Assembly: GCA_039545355.1 (NCBI GenBank)
Contig: BCJJ01000002.1
Span: 31,128 to 95,127 of the forward strand
Direction of reading: 5' to 3'
From: Trichosporon coremiiforme
Lineage: Eukaryota > Basidiomycota > Tremellomycetes > Trichosporonales > Trichosporonaceae
Length of the DNA stretch: 64,000 bases
Made by a program: the position numbers and the translations under genes. Below are positions 38,887 to 49,004 of the stretch, one piece after another. Under the pieces are notes generated by a model. The model was not told the DNA's origin. It saw only the letters and a list, made by a program, of their open reading frames with translations, and did not search any database. The first letter of the stretch is position 1. Each line of letters opens with the position of its first letter.

Positions 38887-39447
38887 TGTAGGAATCTAGA
38901 GCGCTGGATGTCCAGGCAACGATGTTGCTTGTAGCACGGCTAGATGAACTGATCAGTTGAGATGTGGTTGCATAAGAATGGCCAGGAGGCCGTTTATATA
39001 TCTACAGGCAATGAGACTAGCTGCAGACTGTTGGAAGGTGTCGGAGACACTGAGAAGGTGTCGGAGACACTGAGAAGGTGTCGGAGACACTGAGAAGGTG
39101 TCGGAGACACTGAGAAGGTGTCGGAGACNNNNNNNNNNNNNNNNNNNNNNNNNNNNNNNNNNNNNNNNNNNNNNNNNNNNNNNNNNNNNNNNNNNNNNNN
39201 NNNNNNNNNNNNNNNNNNNNNNNNNNNNNNNNNNNNNNNNNNNNNNNNNNNNNNNNNNNNNNNNNNNNNNNNNNNNNNNNNNNGAAGGTGTCGGAGACAC
39301 TGAGAAGGTGTCGGAGACACTGAGAAGGTGTCGGAGACACTGAGAAGGTGTCGGAGACACTGAGAAGGTGTCGGAGACACTGAGAACAACCTGGAGTGAC
39401 GGATTGGGCACCGGGGTGACTGATGAGAGATCACGTGATTTCCAACA
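38887..39447 (+). mobile_element. LTR-like element R3 containing a minisatellite
   Basis: Runs from TGTAGGAATC to GATTTCCAACA and is flanked by TCAATG at 38881-38886 and 39448-39453. It starts 56 bp upstream of the 5' end of tRNA-Leu(CAG). The middle is a 20-bp tandem array broken by a 155-base gap, so the true length is unknown. Confidence 0.65.
39034..39386 (+). repeat. 20-bp minisatellite with assembly gap
   Basis: Units of GAAGGTGTCGGAGACACTGA, essentially identical, lie on both sides of 155 Ns at 39129-39283. R1 and R2 have one degenerate unit at the same place (GAAGGCGCTGGAGACACCGA in R1), so the array grew inside the element. Confidence 0.85.
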
Positions 39448-39453
39448 TCAATG

Positions 39454-39523
39454 TGTTGGGATATGGAAAAACGGGAATTAATTATTATTAGGCTGCTGGA
39501 CCGCTTATATGCTAATTCCAACA
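39454..39523 (+). mobile_element. 70-bp mini-element, copy 1
   Basis: Begins TGTTGGGATATGG and ends GCTAATTCCAACA, and is flanked by TCAATG on both sides. Similar over its whole length to the copy at 54040 in reverse orientation. It has no coding capacity. Confidence 0.65.
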
Positions 39524-39527
39524 TCAA

Positions 39528-39831
39528 TGTAGAAATCTAGACTGCCCGGGGCCCAAGCAACGATGTTGCTCGTAGGGTGGCTAGACTTGAACTGATCAAC
39601 TGAGAATGAGAGTGAAGATGCATTGGGTGACCAGGAGGCCGTTTATATGTCTACAGGCAGCTAGAGAACAATAAGACTAGCTGCAAGCTGTTGAGAAGTT
39701 GTGGGGACACCTGAGAAGTGTGCCAGAAGCATCTGGAGAAACAGAGGTGCTAATGAGAACAATAGAATGTCAAAACAGGGGTGCTGCCGAGCACCTGGGT
39801 TGACGGGCAAGAAATCATCTGATTTCCAACA
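39528..39831 (+). repeat. LTR-like element R4
   Basis: Starts TGTAGAAATCTAGACTGCCC, identical to R2 over about 75 bp, and ends GATTTCCAACA. Flanks TCAA and CTCAA are only a partial target duplication. It abuts the mini-element. Confidence 0.6.
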
Positions 39832-40478
39832 CTCAATCGTGAGGAAGGCAGGCTAGGTATCAACGCCACATGGGATACTGAGCTTGTCAAACAGGATGCG
39901 TACCCGGCAGTGGGATAGTAAAGTGGACACGGATGTCAATCTCTGCCATTTACCTGCAACAGACTCTGCTCCTTTTCCTGCTCCGTTCGGGAACACTACA
40001 GGGCCCGGAAGGGGCTGCGCCAGGCGATGACTATCGTCTCAGGGGGCCGATAGTGGGCGATTGGGCTCTCGATAATACGGTGACCGTGTCGCCCTTCATC
40101 GTCTTCACACCATAATCACGCCCTATGCAGCTCTTTCGGACACAGTTTCGGTAGGAAACCTCCTGGCCACGCGCGCGAAGCCTGTTGGAAAACGACATGC
40201 TCGAGTGGAGGTCCATGCTCCATTGTTCTATTGTTCCATTGTTTGTAGTGTGGCCCGAGCGTAAGACAGCCTACACGCTGTTCTCATGCTGTTCTTGTGA
40301 CATATATACATCAGTATGAGCTCTATGCATCCACACCATTCACCTCTCATAATATCATCATCCCACCGGTGGCAATTATCATACTGCCACCCGGTCGCAG
40401 CTATCGCGCTGCCCTACGATCGCTCGATATCAGCCAGCCTCAAAAGCTGACAAAGCCCCTACCGTCTGTCCATCGGAC
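39832..40478. other. intergenic
   Basis: No gene was recognised; open frames are short. Confidence 0.35.
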
Positions 40479-40598
40479 GTTCTCGTGGTGTAGTGGTTAT
40501 CATACTCTCTTAGGGTGATCTAACATCTTGAGCTTTGCCTCCTCGTCTCTTCGGAGTCGGATTGGGAGTGGCCCCGGGTTCAAATCCCGGCGAGGACC
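40479..40598 (+). tRNA. tRNA-Pro(AGG)
   Basis: Acceptor GTTCTCG/CGAGGAC with discriminator C, typical of eukaryotic tRNA-Pro. The CTCTC/GGGAG anticodon stem and TT-AGG-G loop are interrupted by an intron of about 48 nt. The T arm is CCGGG/CCCGG. T6 follows directly. Confidence 0.9.
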
Positions 40599-40983
40599 TT
40601 TTTTGTCCGTACTCCGCCTGCATGCTTGGTTGGGGAGAGAAGAGAGAGCAGGAGATCCCGAGATGGTTGGACGATGATGGCTGACGTTAGAGAGAATACT
40701 GTGAGCAAGTGCCACATATGTCTCCGGCGCAATATAGGCTGCGGAACCCGCTTCGGCAGCCACCACTGCAAGTGATCGCTCACTTGGGCTCACAAAAATC
40801 CCTCACAACAAACAGCGGAGAGCAATCTGTCGATACCGAGCAACGCCACTCGTGTTGGCTGCCCTGAGTTACCTGTCATCGGTCGCCGTGTCCGATTGGG
40901 CACCCATCTACGTCCACCAAGCACCGCCGCACCAACTTCTCTCCCAATTGGCCCTCAGGTGGATCACCACTCACTCTGCCTCG
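40599..40983. other. intergenic
   Basis: Nothing recognised. Confidence 0.35.
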
Positions 40984-41020
40984 AAAAAGGTTGGCGTAAG
41001 GGAGTGTGCGACCACTCGCT
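40984..41020 (-). terminator. tRNA-Leu 3' trailer hairpin and terminator, copy 4
   Basis: Minus strand: GAGTG/CACTC stem with a GTCGCA loop, CCTTACGCC, AACC and T5. Confidence 0.65.
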
Positions 41021-41133
41021 TGACGAGAGTGGGATTCGAACCCACGTCCGAAGACTGCGGAGAGAACATCGGCCTCGGAGATCCGAGGTGAAGAACCTTA
41101 ACACAGCGCCTTAGACCGCTCGGCCATCTCGCC
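41021..41133 (-). tRNA. tRNA-Leu(AAG)
   Basis: Same exons as the other Leu(AAG) genes; intron about 35 nt. The 3' end of the P5C dehydrogenase gene lies about 150 bp upstream of this tRNA. Confidence 0.95.
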
Positions 41134-41281
41134 TCCTGGCAGCGGGTCCGGAACTCCGGTCGTCAGCGCTCCGGCGCCGCGGCGGCGCGTCAGCTGCTCA
41201 GCATTCCGTGAGTCGCAATGACATGGCATGGCCCTCAATATGAGCCTTCAGTGACACGATTCATGCATATGCTCTACAAAC

Positions 41282-42928
41282 TTAGGCGACGTTGGAAGGG
41301 TGAGTGAATTGGGCGGGAGGCGAGGCAAAGTTGTCCTTGATGGTACGGGGCGAGACGAAGCGGGAGAAGTGGGCCCAGGTGCCGCTCTTGTCGTTCGTGC
41401 CCGAGGAGCGGTTACCGCCGAAGGGGTGCTGTCCGACCTGGGCTCCCGGGGTGCGCTCGTTGAGGTACAGATTTCCAGCGGAGTAGCGGAGAATCTCAGT
41501 CGCGCGGGCGAGGGCATGCGGGTCGGTGGCGAACACGGCGCCGGTGAGGGCGTACTCGGTCGTGTCGTCGATGAGCTCGCAGATATTCTCGAAGTCGTCG
41601 TCCTCATACACGTACGCCGTGATCACGGGGCCGAAAATCTCCTTCGTCATCGTGACCGACTTCGGGTCCTTCGTGAGGATGACAGTCGGCTGGACGTAGT
41701 ATCCCTCGCTCTTATCGCCGTTGCCGCCGGTGAGGACGACGCCGCCCTCGGCCTTGGCTGCCTCAATGAGGCTGAGGATATTGTCGAAGGAGCGCTCTGA
41801 GATGACCGGGCCCATGAAGGACGGGTACTGGTCGACGGGGCCCTGCACGATCGTCTTGACCTGCTCGACGAGCTGGTTCAGCCACCCGGCCTCGTACATG
41901 CTGCGAGGGATGTAGAGGCGTCCGAGGGCGCTGCATTTCTGGCCCTGGTACTCGTATCCGGCGCGGATGGCCTGTGTGATAGTCGACTCAAAGTCGGCAC
42001 TGGGGTGCAGGAGGTGGTAGTTCTTGCCGCCCGTCTCGCCCACAATGCGCGGGTACGAGCGGTACTTGTGGACGTTGGCACCGACCTGCTCCCACAGGTC
42101 GCGGAGGACCTTGCTGGATCCGACGAAGTGGAGCGCAGCAAAGTCGCGGTGCTCAAAACACTGCTTCGTGATCGCCTCGGCGTCGCCGGGGATGAACTGG
42201 ATCACGTCGCCGGGCACACCCGCCTCGAGCAGGATCTTGTGCGTCAGGTAGTTCGCGTACAGGCTCATGGGGGAGGGCTTCCAGAGTGCGACGCCGCCGA
42301 GGATGCTGGGAACAATGACGAGGTTGCCGCCGATGGCAGTGAAGTTGAACGGCGACACGGCAAGCGTGAAGCCCTCGAGGGGGCGGTACTCGATACGATT
42401 CGCCGCGTCGTTGACAACAGTCATCGGCTGCTGCTTGTAACCGTCGTCGACGATCTGGACGGAGAAGCGGAAGAAGTCGGCGAGCTCGGCGATGCAGTCA
42501 ACCTCGGCCTGGAGCACGTTCTTGCCCTGGCCCAGCATTGTCGCCGCCATAAGCCGCCAGCGGTACTTGCCGCACACGAGCTGGGCGGCGCGGAGGAAGA
42601 TGGTCGCGCGCTCGTACCACGACGTCGCGGCCCACTTGCGCTGGGCGGCGACCGCACCCTTGATAGCCTGCGAGACGACCTCGGGTGTTGCGGCGTGGAA
42701 CTCGGCAAGCGGCTGCCCCTTCACGTCGTCGGGCCGGATCTGCTGCATCATCTTGCCCGTCTTGATCTCCTTCCCGCCCACGACGCAGGGCACCTCGAAC
42801 GGAAGCTGCGCCTTCATCTCCTTCACTGCCTTGTCGACGAGCGCGCGCTCGGGCGACCCCTTCGCGTACTCAAACGAAGGTTCGTTGTACACCTTGGGCG
42901 GGACGAACTGGTACGAGGTGGTGGACAT
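41282..42928 (-). CDS. put2: delta-1-pyrroline-5-carboxylate dehydrogenase (PUT2/PrnC type)
   Basis: Predicted 548-residue mitochondrial NAD-dependent aldehyde dehydrogenase that oxidises P5C/glutamate semialdehyde to glutamate, the second step of proline breakdown. P5CDH-specific features are the start region FVPPKVYNEPSFEYAKGSPE and the NAD-site and catalytic blocks AVSPFNFTAIGGNL, IVGETGGKNYHLLH (Glu) and GYEYQGQKCSALGRLY (Cys). The end has GNRSSGTNDKSGTWAHFSRF. Length fits the family. It is one open frame, with the ATG at 42928 about 50 bp after a TATA-like TTATAA. A strong mitochondrial presequence is not obvious. It is the last gene of a four-gene minus-strand proline cluster. Confidence 0.95.
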   Translation of the reverse strand: MSTTSYQFVPPKVYNEPSFEYAKGSPERALVDKAVKEMKAQLPFEVPCVVGGKEIKTGKMMQQIRPDDVKGQPLAEFHAATPEVVSQAIKGAVAAQRKWAATSWYERATIFLRAAQLVCGKYRWRLMAATMLGQGKNVLQAEVDCIAELADFFRFSVQIVDDGYKQQPMTVVNDAANRIEYRPLEGFTLAVSPFNFTAIGGNLVIVPSILGGVALWKPSPMSLYANYLTHKILLEAGVPGDVIQFIPGDAEAITKQCFEHRDFAALHFVGSSKVLRDLWEQVGANVHKYRSYPRIVGETGGKNYHLLHPSADFESTITQAIRAGYEYQGQKCSALGRLYIPRSMYEAGWLNQLVEQVKTIVQGPVDQYPSFMGPVISERSFDNILSLIEAAKAEGGVVLTGGNGDKSEGYYVQPTVILTKDPKSVTMTKEIFGPVITAYVYEDDDFENICELIDDTTEYALTGAVFATDPHALARATEILRYSAGNLYLNERTPGAQVGQHPFGGNRSSGTNDKSGTWAHFSRFVSPRTIKDNFASPPAQFTHPSNVA

Positions 42929-42976
42929 GGTGAATGCGTGTGTGTATGTTGGCTAGAGACGTGTCCGCACCGCCCC

Positions 42977-42982
42977 TTATAA
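42977..42982 (-). promoter_or_regulatory. TATA element of put2
   Basis: TTATAA, palindromic, about 50 bp upstream of the ATG. Confidence 0.5.
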
Positions 42983-43312
42983 GCATCGCGAACCGTCTGC
43001 GCAGCCTCGGCGTGCTAAGCGCGCATCCGAGATATGACGCCGAGACGCCCACCGACACACAGGCGAAGGCCGGGAAACGCCGGGCCGCGTGCAGTGGAGT
43101 GAGAAGTGTCCAGGGTGGTATGCTCGGGAATCGTCGGCACCGGCGCCAACTCGGTCGGATGTTGCCGACGATAAGCCTTATCACGGTCTTACATAACACG
43201 AGTCTGTGACAACAACCCCCATCCGCCATCTATACACCCTTTCGCTCTCTCAAATCGTCTTCAACAGCGTCTCTTCATATGCATCTGAACGCTCAAACTC
43301 GAAAAAGATGAA

Positions 43313-43391
43313 TACATCCAGGGGGAATCGAACCCCCACCGCATCGAATCGCACGTGGCAACGATGCATGATACCATTTCACCATAGATGT
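43313..43391 (-). tRNA. tRNA-Gly(GCC)
   Basis: Acceptor ACATCTA/TGGATGT with A73. The CATCG/CGATG anticodon stem and loop TT-GCC-A carry a short intron of about 8 nt. The T arm is GGGGG/CCCCC. T5 lies 7 bp downstream. An alternative folding would give anticodon TGC, but T33 and A37 favour GCC. Confidence 0.82.
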
Positions 43392-43973
43392 GCTGGATGT
43401 CTTCCTGTCTGCTCTCCGGCCAGCGGCGTCAGGTGCGGCGAGGCTGCCAGCGCACTTGCGGCATATGCGACTGCAGCCAATGCATGAGTATCGGATTCAG
43501 CACAGTCAGTCCATTAAGGTCGCTTTACCGCCACTGGAGTACACGCTTTCGGAGAAATAGTGAACGATGGTGTGGAAACGCTGCACAGATGTTTAGTAAA
43601 CCCACGACGATTTTGTCTGTAAACAGATAGTCTCCCACTCCTACTGCTGCGCTATCTGCTGGATCTGTGTCATTGCAGGGATTAAGATCGCGCAGGCGTA
43701 GCCTCGCTATGGCTGGCCAAAGAGAAGGAAGCCGAACCACTCGGGTCTTGGGCTGAAGTCACCGATTCCGGACTTTGCCATGCCCACCTCGGCAGCGTAT
43801 CTCTGACGCCCGGTGCCTCCGAATCTCGGCTGCCCACTTGCTGTCTAGTTCTCAGATCCCTTGCTGTTCTCTTGCCCTCCTTTCCGGCGTTCCGGACCCA
43901 CAGATTTCACCTCGCAGTTATTACAACCTAATGCATCAAACCCAACTACAGAGAAAAGCGAATACTGATACAA
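43392..43973. other. intergenic between tRNA-Gly and the Zn2Cys6 gene
   Basis: No gene was recognised. Confidence 0.35.
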
Positions 43974-46274
43974 TTACAACCCCACCCCGTCAGGGAGATT
44001 CAGCGCGTCGCCAAGCAGAGTGGCGTACAGGTTGGACGTCTCGTTGTCCGTGTCTTGCAGCGACGTGTCCCAGATCGTCTGGAAGAGAATGTCCTGTTCG
44101 TGGTCAGCGGCCGGCATCTGGAACACGGGGTTGAAGTTCCACCCCAGCTCCAGGAGGTTGGGCGGGGTGCCATTGAGCCCGGGCACAGGTAGCGGTTCCG
44201 GCTGCGTCTGAGGCTGATCGTTTTGAGCTGGTGCAGTCGTAGTAACTTGCGTCGCAGCTGGCGCGTCTGTGTCGCGATTCTCCTCCCTCAGACTCGGCTC
44301 GACATTGAGCACAGACGGCGAGTTGGTAGACGCGCCGCTCTTCCAGTGCTTCCCGAGCCTTCTGAGCAACTCGGCGAACCCCTTGACGAAGTGTTCGTCG
44401 TCAATAGACTCTGAGCTGAGCGCGGTGACGATTTCGTCAAGCATTCCCGCAATCTTCTTCTGACCCTCCTCGACCATCCCGCAAGCTAGCGCTTTGTACA
44501 GGAACGTCGTCGCGAACAGGATGAACTGGAAGATGCGTGAGGGGCAGTATCTGAGCAGACCTCTCGCTCGGAGCACGTTGAGCGCAGTCTCGATGATGCT
44601 CCGTGCCGCGCTCGCCGCCTCCATGATCCAAGGGCCTTCGACTAGGTTCAAGAGCGAGGGGGCAGTGTAGTGCACGTCTCCTGCTTGCCGCCTCCGGCGG
44701 AGTTTGTCCTGCAATGCGCGCAGAGCAAGCGAGTAAGCGTACAGCACGACGTAGTCGAGTTCGATCTGGAGCAGGGCGCTGCTGAGGCTGCCGTCTCTCA
44801 GCTGATGAGCAGTGGCGCGTTTCGAATATCGAATCTCGAGCCTGAGGCTGCGGAGGAACGGCTCCCAAGCCCCCGTGCGCAAGAGGCTCCGCGTCATGTC
44901 CTTGTTCGTGTAGAGGTGGTCCTGAATCGTACCGATGAGCTGTGCTATGGCGCCAAGGATCCACGCGTCCGAGGTCCACACGTCCTCCCTCTTCTGGGGC
45001 GAGTGCACAAAGCTGCTCGTCGCCTCCCACCACCTGCTGCTCATGGCTTCCTGGAACACGGCGTTGCGCCCCAGCCGCACAGCAATGTGCCGGTCGGCTG
45101 TATAGCAGTACACCCACGTTTTCAGCGACCGCATCTCGCGCCAGGTAGCGGGTGCCCTGCGGTTCGCGCTGATTGCGTGGTGCAGCCCGAGTTCTTGGCC
45201 CAATCGCACGGCAAGGCCGATGTTCGTCCATGAGCTTGCATCGTACCGGAGGGACGGAGAGAGGAGGCGGGCCTCCTCTGACGCTGCGTCGGAGCGGCCC
45301 GAGGCTGGCGTCTTCGGTGCCAGAGGCCATTCTGTCAACAGAAGCAGCGCTTCAACGGTGCTGATACACCGGAGAGCGGGCTCGCCGTCGAACACATCCA
45401 GAAGCCGTTGGCGGATCCATTTCGAAAGTTTGCGGTGCACGATCGGTCCGCGGTTGTTCGCCAGAATCGTAGAATACCTAGCGGCGATAGCGATGATGAC
45501 CGCGAGAAGCAGCGATTCCTCGTGGATCAAACTGGCCAGATGTTGCGGCTCAAACAGCACAGGATGCAGGAGTGGGTACAGCGACGCGATCTCGAGCTCA
45601 AAGCTGTCATCAGCGCAACCCACAAGGTAACTCACAAAGTGAACAGGGCCTGCGCCTCCTGTACGGTCACGCAGCCTTCTTCGATGGGCTCGAACTCGGT
45701 CCAGATCGCAGCGTTGTCGCCCGCCCACCGCACCTCTCGCTTCTCATTCTGCCCCACGCGCCTGTAGCTCAGACTGCTGGCACTGGCTAGGAGACGCAGC
45801 GCATCGTTCGGATTCTGAAGGTGCGAGTTTAGGAGCGTGTTCTCCCCGCCTGTCCCTTCGCCCGAGTCCTCCTCTTCGCCGCTGTAGTAATCCTCCGGCG
45901 CATCTTCGTACCCTTCAGTTAATGGGCGGGGTGATCGGGACGGTGGTGAGCGGCTGCGCGAAGAGTGTGATGGGTGCGAGACGTCGGGTGGTCGAGTGCG
46001 TGGGGAGGGCGGGTCCACGTCCATGTCCGACTTGCGCGGGATAACGGCGGGAATTGTGGTCGACTTTCCGCGGACACACTCTCGCTGCTCGCGCCGGCAG
46101 CGCTCACACGGCCCGTCCCATGGCTGGTTCGGGTTGCCGAAACTGCATTTCGTCTTGCGCTGCTTGTCAGCGACACCTCGACTGCTTACGCACCGCTCGG
46201 CAGGGATAGCAAGCTCTGTACGTCCTTTGGGGGCGGACGGAACTCCGCGGCCCCTCCTTCTCGGCTGGTGGCAT
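43974..46274 (-). CDS. Zn2Cys6 transcription factor in the proline cluster
   Basis: Predicted 744-residue nuclear regulator. The gene model has three exons: 46194-46274, 45636-46159 and 43974-45603, with introns of 34 and 32 bp (GTGCGT...GACAAGCAG and GTGAGT...GATGACAG). Joining exons 1 and 2 completes the binuclear zinc cluster CYPCRARKTKC...CERCRREQREC (C-x2-C-x6-C-x12-C-x2-C-x6-C). An acidic Ser/Pro-rich linker follows, then the fungal-specific middle homology region from FELEIASLYPLLHPVLFEP. Joining exons 2 and 3 gives ALFTFFELE, as expected at its start. The C-terminal part is Gln/Pro/Asn-rich. It sits between P5C dehydrogenase and an amino-acid permease, so a PrnA/Put3-like role in proline induction is inferred. 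Orthology to PrnA is not claimed. Confidence 0.85.
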
Positions 46275-46574
46275 TGTAGCCCTGTGGTGGTGGTGGTAGT
46301 GGGTGATGTGACGATAGCAACATTGCCCACTGACGCGGCAACGGTTGTACGCAGTCAACAGTCAAGGGCCAGGTGACCAGATCGTCGGATCTGTATATCT
46401 GGGCTGAACCCTGAATCGGGTAGAGCCGATAGAGCGGCCCGATAGAGCCCCACAACCGCGCCTCCGCAGCGGACCAGGGGCCGCCGATAGGTCCAAGGCG
46501 ACGAAGAGACTACACTTTTGCATACTGCACACAACGGTTGATTACTATAATTTTACGATTACTGAGCAACGTAT
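46275..46574. other. short intergenic
   Basis: Spacer between the regulator's start and the permease's stop; it must contain the regulator's promoter. No clear TATA box was seen. Confidence 0.35.
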
Positions 46575-48093
46575 CTACACGGAATTCGAGTTGTCAGCGC
46601 ACGACCACGGCGATGTGCGCGACGAGTCTGCGATGAGCGCGAGGATCGCGCTCCACGTCCCGGCGCCCATGAGGAAGAGGCCGGCGAGGATGACGAACAC
46701 GGCCCAAGCGGCCTGCAGCTTGATGCCGAGTGTGCGGTTCGGGTTGTTCCTGTAGTTGTCATGGAGCCACATGAACGCGAAGGGGATCATGCAGATCCAA
46801 GGACAGAAGAACGCGCCAATGAACCCGACGAGGTTGCTGAAGACGGGGATCGCGCTGCCGATGATGTATGCGACGAGCGTGATCCCGCATGTGCAGGACA
46901 GCCAGTACATCCAGTGCGTCGGCGTAGAGGAGGAGAGGTGGTGCGAGCCGCGCAGCAGTCGCACGAAGATGTACTTGGCCGGCAGGTGAGAGTAGATTGT
47001 GTACGTGACGAGGAGGCCGGGGATGGCGATACCGTACGTTACACGCTTCATGAGGGGGCCGGCGCTGCCGAGCGCTGGGAAAGACACATACTGTCCGCAG
47101 TAGTAGTAGACGGTGACACCGATGGCGATGTAGAAAGCGGTCGTGAACGCTTGCGCGATGAGCATGGAGCGGTTGAACTTGCGCGGGTCGCGCATCTCGC
47201 TAACAATGCCGAAGTAGGTCGATGTCGCCGACGTCGCAAACACGATCGACGCGACTGCGCTCATCGCGCCCGCGAAATCGGGGTGCCCAATGACGTAGAA
47301 CTCCTTCTGCCAGTTGGGCGGCGCATCGGCGGGTCGATCCTGCACGCCGACCGAGATCGCCAGAGTGATGACGGCCGTCAGGATCGAGAACAACCCGGCC
47401 CACCCGAGCCAGGTGATCTGGCCGAGCGTGCGGATGCTGCAGCAGACCGCGCCGACAACCGCAGCGCATGCCATGAAGACGGCGGTGCACGTCGCGTGGA
47501 CAGAGATCGCGTTCAAAGACACACTGATCGACACGAGACCCGAGGCCGAGACAAACACCATGTCTGGCGTCAGTCACGCTTGCATGGCCAGAAACTCACA
47601 GATACAGAAGATGACGGCGAAGATCTCCTCGCCGACGCGCCCAAAGCATACCCGCCCAGCGTCGGCCAGGCTGTACACCTCCGGGTGGTTCAGCTTGAAC
47701 GTGCCGACGACGTAGTCCGCCCACGTGATTATCGTCTGCACGAAGCAGATCAGGATGATGCCCGGCACGACGCCCATGGTCTGGAAGACGGCGGGGATGC
47801 CGAGCACGCCGAGACCAATGTTGCTCTTGCACATGAGGATGATGGCGCCGACCCATGACACCTGCCCGTCAGCGCTGGCACGAGTAGAGGCTTACATTCC
47901 GGTAGTTGGGTCCGTCTTCTGTGACGTCTCCGAACACGGCGTCGTGGACCTTGACGTCGGCCGGTCGGTACTCGACGTCGTCGATGTGCTTGACCGACGG
48001 GTCGTTGTCGTACTTGTCGACCGGGACGATGTCCACAGTGGCGTCCGGCATCTTGCTCGTCTTCTTGTCGTAGTCGTGTGAGGCAGTGTCCAT
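46575..48093 (-). CDS. AAAP-family amino-acid permease, candidate proline transporter
   Basis: Predicted 482-residue plasma-membrane permease of the amino acid/auxin permease (Mtr-like) family. Three exons: 47896-48093, 47600-47861 and 46575-47563, with introns of 34 and 36 bp. Exon 1 codes an acidic cytoplasmic N-terminus (MDTASHDYDKKTSK). The first helix follows as VSWVGAIILMCKSNIGLGVLG, the conserved AAAP helix 1. Joining exons 2 and 3 gives VIFCIYMVFVSASG. About ten to eleven helices are visible, including FATSATSTYFGIVSEM, ITLVAYIIGSAIPVFSNLVG and ALIADSSRTSPWSC at the end. Cluster context suggests proline uptake. The Aspergillus prn permease PrnB belongs to a different family (APC/YAT), so substrate is inferred from position only. 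Confidence 0.85.
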
Positions 48094-49004
48094 GTTGTTA
48101 GTTGGTCGAGTTGAGAGATGTGAAGGGGACAACAGGCAAGCGACTGTCAGCCCTTAGTCGCGCTGTGGGGGCCCGTCGAGAAGGACTGGGGGCACATGTT
48201 ATTAAGGTAAACGCGCGTCGTCGCGTCGAGAGGCTGCGAAGGGTGGCGGAGGGTGGCGACGGGGCATCGCTGGAGCGCGCACAGAGGGGACAGATGACAA
48301 CCTCGGAGATGACTGGTGGGCGTCGTTGATGGGTAGGCCGCTGAAGGTCACGTGAGTTCGGCAAAGACCGGAAAGGGAGTTGGAAAAGCGTCGGAGAAGT
48401 CTGGAACGCCCGGAACCTGATCAGCGACCACGTCTGAGCGCGCAGAGAGCGAACGCCGCCGACGTCAAGGGACACTACCGCACTCTCTTGATTGCGGGCA
48501 ATCGCGATACCGATGTATTTCAAGACGAGAACTGCATGCGCAAAGATCCCACAGGCGTCTATCTTAGATCACAAGATCTGGCAACCAGCGTCCGGGGATG
48601 CCCGGACGGAGGCTGCACTAGGAACCCGGCGCCGCACACCGACCGCCCAGTGTCGAGCGTCGGAGCGTCGGAACGTCGAGGCACGTCGAACGGGACCCCA
48701 AAGAGGGTGCTCACCATGCCGGAGCTTGCCAACAATCCGACGGACGGAAAGTAGTGCGGCGATGCCTACCATGCCGCACCGTTGACGTCGCGTGGACATG
48801 CTTCGTGGAATGGACTTCGCGTCGGGGTTCGCAACGCGTAGCCGGCGACTGATATCCCTGAATGTGATCCGGGGGAAGCATGTCTGCGGCTAACGACTGC
48901 ACAAGCGACAAGGTACACGTACTCTGTACATTCTCTGTACCAGTATCGCCTGCAGGTATTCCAAATCCCAATTCGATATGCATTCGTTCCTACAAAGACC
49001 CCGT
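48094..49004. other. intergenic between put1 and the permease
   Basis: 0.9 kb between put1's stop and the permease's start. No gene was recognised; the permease promoter must lie here. Confidence 0.4.

Noticed and set aside
39017..39340. Open frames running through the N gap
   Set aside because: They exist only because Ns and the repeat lack stops.
39034..39386. CRISPR-like array
   Set aside because: Units are directly contiguous with no unique spacers, and the organism is a fungus; this is a minisatellite.
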